NCBI GenBank assembly: GCA_015522865.1
Contig: WALN01000016.1
Location: 1-24,383, forward strand
Direction of reading: 5' to 3'
DNA: 24,383 bases
Origin: Microcaldota archaeon
GTDB lineage: Archaea; Micrarchaeota; Micrarchaeia; Norongarragalinales; WALN01
Of the stretch, positions 1 through 6,576 are shown piece by piece (position 1 is the stretch's first letter; every line of letters starts with the position of its first letter). The notes beneath the pieces were generated by a model. That model was not told the origin of the DNA and searched no databases. It saw only the letters and a list, made by a program, of their open reading frames with translations. The translations under genes and the position numbers were made by a program.

Positions 1-173
1 AATAAATCATTAGAATTGTTTCCAAAAATCCCAAGATTATAACACAAACAATAAAAATTCGGGTCTGTTAGATTCTTTTCATCCAAAAATTTTCTTAATC
101 TCTGAACCCATCCGCCTTCTTTATCCCATGCACCATAAGCTACGCTATCTCCAAAAACTAATATTCGTGTCAT
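1..173 (-). CDS. SGNH/GDSL-family hydrolase, N-terminal part (runs off the left edge)
   Basis: The minus strand from the ATG at 173 reads 57 codons without a stop to the window edge. The protein begins MTRILVFGDSVAYGAWD, which is the block I motif (GDS with the nucleophilic Ser10) of SGNH/GDSL esterases and lipases. Further on, NLGIFGNNS near residues 48-56 matches block II (G-x-x-G-N/S). Family members hydrolyse esters, acyl groups or acetyl groups on lipids and sugars; the substrate here cannot be read. A TATA-like box (TTTATAAATA on the minus strand, about 195-204) lies about 27 bp ahead of the ATG, suggesting a leaderless transcript. The His/Asp part of the catalytic triad lies outside the window. 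The family call is fairly sure, the substrate unknown. Confidence 0.75.
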   Translation of the reverse strand, partial: MTRILVFGDSVAYGAWDKEGGWVQRLRKFLDEKNLTDPNFYCLCYNLGIFGNNSNDL

Positions 174-194
174 AAGGTTAATTTAATTAGAATT

Positions 195-206
195 TATTTA
201 TAAAAT
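195..206 (-). promoter_or_regulatory. TATA box of the SGNH hydrolase gene
   Basis: The minus strand shows an A-rich BRE-like stretch followed by TTTATAAATA, centred about 27 bp upstream of the ATG at 173. This is the usual archaeal distance from TATA centre to transcription start, so the mRNA would begin almost at the start codon. Confidence 0.45.
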
Positions 207-360
207 TTTCTTTTTCAAGTACCACCGAGGAATTGAAACTAACGAGTATTTCACGCACTTTTCATTCGCATAACTTCTTGAAATAGAGTTAAAGCGAACT
301 TTTACAAACTTATTTATCATAGAAACTTCATGAGTTTAAATATTAAAAAGCTTACATCAC

Positions 361-793
361 AAGGGTGCTGATACTAAATATTTAGTTGTTACTCATTTAT
401 CTGGGAAAAGAACAATAGAAGAAGTAATAAAGTTGTTTAAACAGGCAAAGGAAAGATCTGCTGAAAGACCAAAAAGAATAGTTGTAGACAGCTTGTGGGC
501 TTATGAGAAGGGTTTCAAGAAAGTTTTCTATAGCAGGTATAAAGAGCATAGAGTTGGATTTGTCAGAAAAGCCGGAATTAGAGCAAGAGAAACAAATAAT
601 GTTGTTGAAAGATTGCATGGAACTTTAAAGAACACATTAAAACCTTTAAGGGGTTTGAAAAGTGAAGAAACAGCTAAGATTTGGTTGGATGGTTGGTTTG
701 TATTTCATAAGACCTCATCTGAGCTTGAAAGGTAAAACGCCTGCTGAAGCTTGCGGAATTGATTTAAAAATGGAAAATGCTTGGGAGACTTGA
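361..793 (+). pseudogene. IS transposase remnant, DDE type (IS6/IS240-like), truncated and frameshifted
   Basis: One frame from 361 encodes KGADTKYLVVTHLSGKRT, then VVDSLWAYEKGF and ETNNVVERLHGTLK. These resemble the second Asp and final Glu regions of DDE transposases of archaeal IS6/IS240-like elements. The N-terminal HTH and first Asp are missing, and I see no start codon in a sensible place. At about 706-707 the frame shifts: the C-terminal part (IRPHLSLKGKTPAEACGIDL, ending at TGA 791-793) continues in another frame, where family members have an uninterrupted W-F-x(n)-IRPH segment. Both defects make this a dead copy. I could not identify the terminal inverted repeats. The family name is tentative; the pseudogene status is firm. 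Confidence 0.75.
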
Positions 794-1060
794 TAAGAGA
801 GGCTACTTACCATCAAACCAAGTTGACAAGGTTTACTTCCAGCAGTGTGGAAGCAGATGTTCGATAATTTTTATTTTTCATTTCACCGACAGTAAGTTAA
901 CAAAACCCTGAAAACAAAAGATAATAATTGCAACCAAGTAGAGCAAAGGAGATAGAACCGCAACGAGTGGGATAGGATAAAGGAGAGGGGAAAATAAAGG
1001 ACCAGGAATCGAGTCTATTGAGTAATGCCTATAAAAAGAGATAAGGGACTGAGAAGTGAG
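794..1060. other. Non-coding stretch between IS remnant and tfb
   Basis: No convincing gene is visible here. A small perfect inverted repeat (CTTCCA, 6-nt loop, TGGAAG; 836-853) follows the transposase remnant, and a short T-run on the minus strand (about 1032-1043) may end tfb transcription. The rest is unremarkable and could be further decayed IS sequence. Confidence 0.4.
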
Positions 1061-1966
1061 TTATATACTCACTTTCAGCTTCAATGCATCTTTCAGTTCT
1101 CTATATCTGTTTCTTATAGTCACCTCAGTTACTCCAGCTACGTCTGCCACTTCTTTTTGTGTTCTCCTTTCACCTGCGAGCACAGAGGCAATATAAACCG
1201 CTGCAGCAGCAACTCCCATAGGCCCTCTCCCTGAGACAAGGCCCTTACTCATTGCACTATCTAATATTTTCATTGTCCTTTTCTGCACCTTACCAGAAAG
1301 CTTTAGTGCAGTGATAAAGCGCGGAACATAGAATTTTGGCGAAGTAAGCGGAACATTTAGTTCCATCTCTCTTACTAACAATCTATAAGATCTGCCTATT
1401 TCTCTCTTTGGTATTTCCGCAACTGATGCAATCTCGTCCAGTGTCCTTGGAAATCCCTGCATTCGACATATTGCGTAAATAACTGCAGAAACCACTGTTT
1501 CTATTTGTCTACCTCTAATTAAGCCTGATTCTACTGCTTTTCTATACATTAAAGCAGCTGATTCTCTTATATCCGAACTTAAGCCTAAATGTGACGCAAC
1601 TCTATTTAGCTCAGTAAGAGCAATCGCTAAGTTTCTTTCAACTGAATTTGAAATTGAGGTCCTTTTGTGCCATTTTCTCATTCTATATATTTGAGCCTGT
1701 TGTTTTGGAGCAATTTTACCCCCTCTTGCATCTCTGTTGTACTGATCAATAACTGTTGAAAGCCCCTTATTTGGGCTCATATATTTCAAAGGAGCGCCGG
1801 CTCTTGCCCTTTCAGCTCTTTGTTGGGCGTCAAAAGCTCTCCATTCTGGGCCTTTTTGAAACATGTTTTCTTCAATTACAAGACCACATTTAGCGCAAAC
1901 TAACTCCCCTCTTTCTGGGTCATGCACAAAAGTTGTGCTCCCACATTCTGGACATTTTAAAACCAT
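1061..1966 (-). CDS. tfb: Transcription initiation factor B (TFB, archaeal TFIIB)
   Basis: TFB bridges TBP at the TATA box to RNA polymerase and reads the BRE element. The 301-residue protein has the full family plan: an N-terminal zinc ribbon with C5, C8, C24 and C27, a B-reader/linker segment (residues about 30-105, including WRAFD), then two cyclin-like repeats (about 110-200 and 205-297) that bind TBP and DNA. The second repeat includes the helix-turn-helix VADVAGVTEVTIRNRYREL that reads BRE. The ATG at 1966 is preceded by a good ribosome site (GAGGTG on the minus strand, about 1972-1977). The gene has two BRE/TATA boxes and a hairpin leader, described separately. Length and motifs are normal; identification is secure. 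Confidence 0.97.
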   Translation of the reverse strand: MVLKCPECGSTTFVHDPERGELVCAKCGLVIEENMFQKGPEWRAFDAQQRAERARAGAPLKYMSPNKGLSTVIDQYNRDARGGKIAPKQQAQIYRMRKWHKRTSISNSVERNLAIALTELNRVASHLGLSSDIRESAALMYRKAVESGLIRGRQIETVVSAVIYAICRMQGFPRTLDEIASVAEIPKREIGRSYRLLVREMELNVPLTSPKFYVPRFITALKLSGKVQKRTMKILDSAMSKGLVSGRGPMGVAAAAVYIASVLAGERRTQKEVADVAGVTEVTIRNRYRELKDALKLKVSI

Positions 1967-1990
1967 TTTTACACCTCTTTTTAGAAAAAT

Positions 1991-2037
1991 ACCTTTAAAG
2001 GCTGAAAAATCAGATTTAAAGGTGGTTAAAGATAACC
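1991..2037 (-). promoter_or_regulatory. Stem-loop(s) in the tfb leader
   Basis: The minus strand from 2023 to 1991 can fold into a 33-nt hairpin: ACCTTTAAA pairs perfectly with TTTAAAGGT, and inside it CTGA pairs with TCAG around a T4 loop. A second small inverted repeat (GGTTA/TAACC, 2024-2037) sits directly upstream. The structure ends about 14 nt before the ribosome site. It could be an RNA control element or an operator overlapping the proximal promoter. Confidence 0.5.
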
Positions 2038-2055
2038 TTTTTAAACTTTTCTACG
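2036..2055 (-). promoter_or_regulatory. Proximal BRE/TATA of tfb
   Basis: The minus strand reads CGTAGAAAAGTTTAAAAAGG: an A-rich BRE followed by a TTTAAAAA TATA box. The predicted start about 25 bp downstream (around 2016) would fall inside the leader hairpin, so this transcript would lack most of the 5' arm. Confidence 0.5.
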
Positions 2056-2078
2056 ATATAAAAAAAGTGTCGTTGCTC

Positions 2079-2095
2079 CTTTATAAACTTTTCGG
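2079..2095 (-). promoter_or_regulatory. Distal BRE/TATA of tfb
   Basis: The minus strand reads CCGAAAAGTTTATAAAG, a near-ideal archaeal BRE (CGAAAAG) plus TATA (TTTATAAA). The predicted start near 2059 gives a leader of about 90 nt containing the whole hairpin. Confidence 0.65.
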
Positions 2096-2100
2096 TTGCT

Positions 2101-2119
2101 CAAAAGCGAAAAATTCGCT
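2101..2119 (-). terminator. Possible terminator of the phosphohistidine-domain gene
   Basis: On the minus strand AGCGAA and TTCGCT form a perfect 6-bp stem with a T3 loop, followed at once by TTTT. It lies 17 nt past the stop codon at 2136-2138. Archaeal terminators mostly need only the T-run, so the hairpin may be incidental. Confidence 0.35.
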
Positions 2120-2135
2120 ATTCTACAACTTCTTT

Positions 2136-3623
2136 CTAAGCTCTTTTTATTATTGTTATGATCCCCTGCGTTGCATTAACCTCGACAACATCGCCATCTT
2201 TCAATGCTTTTGTAGCGACCTTTGTGCCTATAACGCAAGGAACTCCTAGTTCTCTGCTTACTAGGGCAGCATGTGAGGTGACCCCGCCTTGGTCCGTTAC
2301 TATTGCAGCTGCTTTTTTCATTGCTGGAACTAAGTCTGGGTTGGTTGCTATTGCTACTAAAATGTTCCCCTCTTCAAATTTTTCCATGTCCTTAGCTGAG
2401 TTGACTATCTTCACTTTCCCTCTTGCGTGTCCCATTGATGCGATTGTTCCTTTTATTTCTGCTATCTCGCCTATTTTTTCTTTTAGTCTTTCTTCTATCT
2501 CTTCGACAACCTTCCCTGTTTTTATAATATTTTCTCCCTTTTCTGCATAAAACACAAATCCTTTTTTTCTTTCTTCAAAATTTCTAGGAAATTTTTCATT
2601 AAACAAAATATCTTTCATCTCTTCAAGAAGCAATTGCCGCGCTTCAAAAATCGATAGATTAGTTCTTTCGCAGTATTCATTCAGCCATATGCTCATATAG
2701 TACAGGGCTCTAAATTGCGCATATCTTCTGTAGATCTTTGTAATCATGAACTTGGAATATATCTCAAAAAGTCTGCGCTCCTTGTCTGATAATTTTTCCA
2801 ATAGTTTTTCTTTCCTTTCTCTTTCTATTCTCTGCCCAACTTCTTCCACATTGCTCTTTATTATTTCCACTATCTCTTTGTAATAATCTTTTATGTTGGC
2901 GGGTTCAGAATACCATGAACATTTTATCTGTCTGTATTTTTTCCAGTGAGTTTTTATTTTTTTATTTATCGCGGGTATTATTTTGTGGCGTATCTCTTCG
3001 ACATCTCCCTTTTGGAACAGTTCCAACATTTCCGGGTCATTTTTTATATCTCTAACTATATCGAACAGGCTCTCCTGTTCTTTTACTATTTCGCTTTTTT
3101 CCTCTGGCGTTGTAAGCGGAATTATTATTTTGTTTTCGTTCTCTTCAGGCAGCCTCTTTTTTATAATATTTTTTAAATAGTTTGTAAACTCGGGATAGAA
3201 CATATCTGATGCATTTGAGAGCCACCCATATTCATATAATTTTGTATGCAAATCAAAGTGTTTTTCCGCTATTGAGAAAAACTCCTCATTGCTCAGACTT
3301 TTCAAATCGATTTTTTCGATCTCTTCCGCGTTTTTTACCATCTCGTCCGAACGCGCTATTATTTCGTTGTTTACTTTTTCTCCAAATGAAGGATCATTTA
3401 TAATCATATTTACAATGTGCTTTGCGAACTCCAAACAGTCCTCTTTCCCAAAATAGTATTTCATATTGTACCCATGAAAGATTGCAAGCACTTTTTTGTA
3501 ATTTTTTCCGCATGCATTTTCTAAACTATTGACAAATGATTTCAGCCATATTTGGGAGAAAAAGAAATCGATATTCGGAATGTCTTCAGCAAGCATAAAT
3601 CCGTCTTTCCAGTCTATTTCCAT
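2136..3623 (-). CDS. PEP-utilizing enzyme mobile (phosphohistidine) domain protein
   Basis: The protein has 495 residues. The last ~90 form the swivelling phosphohistidine domain of PEP synthase, PPDK and EI: ASMGHARGKVKIV near 403, then TDQGGVTSHAALVSRELG, with the phospho-accepting His at about 451. Neither partner module is present: there is no N-terminal ATP-grasp domain and no C-terminal PEP-binding barrel. The first ~400 residues are charged, mostly helical, without transmembrane segments, and I do not recognise a fold; similar architectures are annotated as PEP-synthase-like in archaea. A full PEP synthase function is therefore unlikely; phosphoryl carrier or regulatory roles are possible. 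A BRE/TATA-like stretch (CGAAAATAATAAAAG on the minus strand, about 3645-3660) lies ~25 bp before the ATG, so the gene probably has its own nearly leaderless promoter. Confidence 0.8.
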   Translation of the reverse strand: MEIDWKDGFMLAEDIPNIDFFFSQIWLKSFVNSLENACGKNYKKVLAIFHGYNMKYYFGKEDCLEFAKHIVNMIINDPSFGEKVNNEIIARSDEMVKNAEEIEKIDLKSLSNEEFFSIAEKHFDLHTKLYEYGWLSNASDMFYPEFTNYLKNIIKKRLPEENENKIIIPLTTPEEKSEIVKEQESLFDIVRDIKNDPEMLELFQKGDVEEIRHKIIPAINKKIKTHWKKYRQIKCSWYSEPANIKDYYKEIVEIIKSNVEEVGQRIERERKEKLLEKLSDKERRLFEIYSKFMITKIYRRYAQFRALYYMSIWLNEYCERTNLSIFEARQLLLEEMKDILFNEKFPRNFEERKKGFVFYAEKGENIIKTGKVVEEIEERLKEKIGEIAEIKGTIASMGHARGKVKIVNSAKDMEKFEEGNILVAIATNPDLVPAMKKAAAIVTDQGGVTSHAALVSRELGVPCVIGTKVATKALKDGDVVEVNATQGIITIIKRA

Positions 3624-3670
3624 AAGTTACGCAGGCAGACCCTACTTTTATTATTTTCGGCCAAGGCAAG

Positions 3671-4207
3671 CTACTGCACCATCGAGCAGACCTTTATTTT
3701 GCACTTATTACAAATTTTGATGTTCCTTTTTTTGGGTATAAAAAGAGTTACCCTCTTTACTCCTCTAATATTCTTTATTTTTTCCAATAATTTATGGGTG
3801 ATTTGAGTTTTTGATACGATTACCATTTCCTCGCTGTTCTCGGATGCAATAATTTGAAACATTTTAATTTTCGGAAGCTTTCTTAGCACATTTAATAAAT
3901 AATTATTAGCTATGTTCAATTCAATCACGTCAAAATTCCATAGCGGAGCCGCCTCTCTGAAATCTGTTGTTGGCTTCAGTGAGCCGAAAATTTTCTTCAA
4001 TACATAGTTCTTTTCAATATATTCTATAGTATAATATATGACTTTTCTGTTAACCTTTGCTGCCTTCGCTATGGCTGTTATTGGGACTTCAAGCGAACCC
4101 GCAAAAAATTTTCCATGTTTAACGCTTATTCCGTTTTTCAAAAGGATTTCCACTATTCTGCGTTTAGCTGGAAAATTTGAGAAATAAAGGCCGACAATAG
4201 GTAACAT
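3671..4207 (-). CDS. HTH-ACT regulator (COG2150-like) with a cysteine tail
   Basis: The 178-residue protein resembles the archaeal family described as predicted regulators of amino-acid metabolism with an ACT domain. An N-terminal helix-turn-helix lies at about 45-72 (VPITAIAKAAKVNRKVIYYT), followed by an ACT-like alpha/beta domain (about 92-155). ACT domains usually bind amino acids. The family match rests on overall pattern, so it is not certain. Unusual here is the end: C166, C169 and C174 (C-x2-C-x4-C) in a Lys-rich tail, which could bind metal or respond to redox. The gene diverges from the SUF operon. A strong ribosome-site match (AAGGAGAT on the minus strand, 4220-4227) sits rather far (12 nt) from the chosen ATG, so the start has some doubt. 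Confidence 0.65.
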   Translation of the reverse strand: MLPIVGLYFSNFPAKRRIVEILLKNGISVKHGKFFAGSLEVPITAIAKAAKVNRKVIYYTIEYIEKNYVLKKIFGSLKPTTDFREAAPLWNFDVIELNIANNYLLNVLRKLPKIKMFQIIASENSEEMVIVSKTQITHKLLEKIKNIRGVKRVTLFIPKKRNIKICNKCKIKVCSMVQ

Positions 4208-4254
4208 AAAATTCTGAATATCTCCTTGCTTTTAAGCTTTACCCATATTTGTCC

Positions 4255-4275
4255 CATAATTCTTTAAAATTACTC
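4255..4275 (+). promoter_or_regulatory. TATA region of the SUF operon
   Basis: The stretch around TTCTTTAAAATTAC (4259-4272) is the best TATA candidate, about 33 bp before the sufT ATG at 4299. No ribosome site is visible ahead of that ATG, which fits a nearly leaderless first gene. Confidence 0.4.
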
Positions 4276-4298
4276 AACATATTTCTTATAGTGACACA

Positions 4299-4622
4299 AT
4301 GGAAAAAGAAAATAACCTAACGCGAGGAGAAATACTTGAAGCATTAAAAAAAGTAATTGACCCCGAAGTGGGAGTAAGTATTGTTGACCTGGGATTAATT
4401 TATGATATAGCTATTGATGAAAAAATACATATCAAGATGACGCTCACAACTCCAACTTGCCCCCTTGGGCCGATGATTGTCTCCGCAGTGAAATTTAGAA
4501 TCAAGGAAGTTTTTGGCAAGGAGGCGGAAGTGAAAGTTGTTTTCGACCCTCTATGGTCTCCAAAGATGATGTCTGAAAAAGCAAAGGAAATATTGGGGTA
4601 TGAAGGTGAACAGAATGCTTGA
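4299..4622 (+). CDS. sufT: SufT/MIP18-family iron-sulfur assembly factor (DUF59)
   Basis: This 107-residue protein is a single MIP18/DUF59 domain, the family of PaaD, SufT and eukaryotic CIA2, which help mature or deliver Fe-S clusters. Diagnostic segments are DPEVGVSIVDLGLIYDI (21-37) and LTTPTCPLGPMI (49-60) with the conserved Cys54. It is the first gene of a tight sufT-sufC-sufB/D operon: its stop overlaps the sufC start by 8 nt (ATGCTTGA). No Shine-Dalgarno precedes its ATG, consistent with leaderless translation from the upstream TATA box. The context makes a SUF role very likely; whether it acts as scaffold, carrier or targeting factor cannot be told from sequence. Confidence 0.92.
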   Translation: MEKENNLTRGEILEALKKVIDPEVGVSIVDLGLIYDIAIDEKIHIKMTLTTPTCPLGPMIVSAVKFRIKEVFGKEAEVKVVFDPLWSPKMMSEKAKEILGYEGEQNA

Positions 4623-5331
4623 GCTCAAAAATATTACAATAAATGCAGGAAAGAGAAAAATTGTTGAGAATTTGAATATGAAAATAAAAGCCGGGGAGAT
4701 AAATGTACTGTTTGGTCCAAATGCCGCCGGAAAGTCTTCATTAGCTCTTGCTTTGGCTGGTCATCCCGAGTATAAAATTACAAAAGGGAAAATAATTTTG
4801 GATGGGGAGAATATAACTAAAAAGGCCCCAGAATACAAAAGCAGGAAAGGTTTGTTCTTATTGTTCCAGTCCCCCCCCAGCGTTGAGGGGGTGAAGCTCA
4901 GGGATCTGCTCTCAACAATCTCGAATGAGAAAGACAGACTAAAAATTTTTGAAAAAGCGAAAAAATTTTTGCTAACCGCCGGTCTGTCGGAACAGTTTTT
5001 GAACAGAGAAATAAACAAGGGATTTTCAGGCGGGGAAAAAAAGAAATTTGAATTAGCTCTCCTCTTTTTACTTTCTCCCAAATACGTGATTTTGGATGAG
5101 CCGGATTCCGGGGTCGATATAGATTCCTCCAAATTGATAGTGGAAAAAATAAATGAACTAAAGTCGCTCAGCAAAGGCGTTTTGCTTATTACCCATTATC
5201 CAGCAATTCTGAAAAACTTGAATATAGATAAAGTATGTGTAATGAAAAATGGGAAAATTGTTGAGGAGGGCGGAAGAGAAGTAGCAGAAAAAATCGAGGA
5301 GAAAGGTTTCAATGGTGATAAAAATGAGTGA
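4615..5331 (+). CDS. sufC: SufC, ABC ATPase of the SUF system
   Basis: SufC powers Fe-S cluster assembly on SufB/SufD. Visible ATPase motifs are Walker A GPNAAGKSS (34-42), the SufC-type Q-loop LLFQSPPSVEGV, the signature GFSGGEKKKFELA and Walker B YVILDEPDSGVD; DEPDSGVDID is typical of SufC rather than of transporters. No transmembrane partner is nearby. The frame is open from an ATG at 4600, but I chose the ATG at 4615 because GGTGA (4604-4608) sits at the right distance and because MLELKNI is the usual N-terminus. The stop overlaps the next gene's start by 8 nt. Product length (238) is normal for the family (about 245-250). Confidence 0.95.
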   Translation: MLELKNITINAGKRKIVENLNMKIKAGEINVLFGPNAAGKSSLALALAGHPEYKITKGKIILDGENITKKAPEYKSRKGLFLLFQSPPSVEGVKLRDLLSTISNEKDRLKIFEKAKKFLLTAGLSEQFLNREINKGFSGGEKKKFELALLFLLSPKYVILDEPDSGVDIDSSKLIVEKINELKSLSKGVLLITHYPAILKNLNIDKVCVMKNGKIVEEGGREVAEKIEEKGFNGDKNE

Positions 5332-6556
5332 ACCAAAATGGGTTGAACACATCAGAGAAAGAGGAAGAGCATTACTAAAAAATGGCAGATTAAAAAAAGA
5401 TGAGTATATTAATTTGAAAACTTTTAAATCAAAAAATGAAACAATGAAAAAAATTGAAAGACTTGAAGACGCACCGAAAGAGGTGTTGGCTGCATTTGAG
5501 AGGTTGGGACTTTCTAGAGAAGAGCAAAAGAGATTGTTGGGGATTACTGTACAAGTGGATGGAAATATGCTTCTATCGCAGGTAAGCAAAATTTTGGAGA
5601 AGAAAAATGTAACAATAGATTCCACTTCTGAGGCAGTTAAAAAATATCCAGAAATCAAAAATTATTTTTTCAAATTAGTTCCATATGATTTAAATGAACT
5701 TACGGCATATCACGCAGCGCACTGGAGCGGGGGCGTTTATATACACGCTAATGGAAAATTTCAATCTCCAATAAATGCTTACTTCCTTCTCCTCTCTCCC
5801 CTATTCAGCCAGTTAGAGCATACTATTGTTGTGTTAGAACCAAATTCTGAAATTACTGTTGTTGAGGGATGCACTGCGCCAATCCCTGTTAGAAATTCTA
5901 TACATGTTGGGATAAATGAACTTTATGTAAAGAAGAATGCGAGATTAAATTTAATAAAATTGCAGAATTGGCCCTCCTATGTTCATACCCGGCCAATTAC
6001 CAAAATCAAAGCTGAGAAAGGAACACATGTAAACATTACTAATATAATTTTGGGTGGGGGCGCCTCAACAATAGAAACGCCAATTGTCGAGCTTGGAGAA
6101 GAAGCAAAAATAAATTCTGAAACATTGATTTTTTCTGACAATAACTCGCTAATAAATGTAGCTTCTTACGTAACTGCATACCGCGATAGCAGCACAGTAC
6201 TTTTAAGTAAGACAATAGCGGGTAAAAATTCCAAAGTTATAGTGAGAGATAATATTACTGCAGAAGGAAAAGCAAAGGGGCACATTTCCTGCGACGGACT
6301 GCTGCTAAGTAAGAACGCTCAAATCACGTCCGTGCCTTCCTTGTCTTCTCATTCGCCGGATGCGAACTTAAGCCACGAAGCTGCTATCGGAAAACTAAAC
6401 GAAGAAAGCTTGTTCTATTTAAGAAGTAGAGGTTTAAGCGAAAAGCAGGCAGAGACATTGCTTATTGAAGGTTTTATGTCCCCACTTATGAAAAAGCTCC
6501 CTATTTTATACAGACAAGAAGTTAAAAAAATAATTGAGCTCAAAGGCGGGATGTGA
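5324..6556 (+). CDS. SufB/SufD-family Fe-S scaffold protein
   Basis: This is the only SufB/D paralogue in the operon, 410 residues. The beta-helix core contains VVEGCTAP, a SufB hallmark with the conserved cysteine, and near the C-terminus SHEAAIGKLNEESLFYLRSRG, the conserved His-containing motif shared by SufB and SufD. A single SufB/D gene beside sufC is usual in many archaea, where it presumably forms a homodimer instead of the SufB-SufD heterodimer. The frame opens at 5312 but GGTGA (5314-5318) points to the ATG at 5324, giving the same 8-nt overlap (ATGAGTGA) as at the sufT/sufC junction. No cysteine desulfurase (SufS) or SufE lies in the window, so the sulfur source is elsewhere or inorganic. 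Confidence 0.93.
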   Translation: MSEPKWVEHIRERGRALLKNGRLKKDEYINLKTFKSKNETMKKIERLEDAPKEVLAAFERLGLSREEQKRLLGITVQVDGNMLLSQVSKILEKKNVTIDSTSEAVKKYPEIKNYFFKLVPYDLNELTAYHAAHWSGGVYIHANGKFQSPINAYFLLLSPLFSQLEHTIVVLEPNSEITVVEGCTAPIPVRNSIHVGINELYVKKNARLNLIKLQNWPSYVHTRPITKIKAEKGTHVNITNIILGGGASTIETPIVELGEEAKINSETLIFSDNNSLINVASYVTAYRDSSTVLLSKTIAGKNSKVIVRDNITAEGKAKGHISCDGLLLSKNAQITSVPSLSSHSPDANLSHEAAIGKLNEESLFYLRSRGLSEKQAETLLIEGFMSPLMKKLPILYRQEVKKIIELKGGM

Positions 6557-6576
6557 ACCTCCAGAGAATTTATTTT

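Noticed and set aside
232..239. ATTGAAAC, the typical 3' end of many CRISPR repeats
   Set aside because: It occurs once here, with no second copy at a repeat-spacer distance and no cas genes in the window.
1863..2249. A 128-codon plus-strand frame across the tfb start and leader
   Set aside because: It overlaps two secure minus-strand genes and their promoters, and its composition is that of reverse-strand coding sequence.
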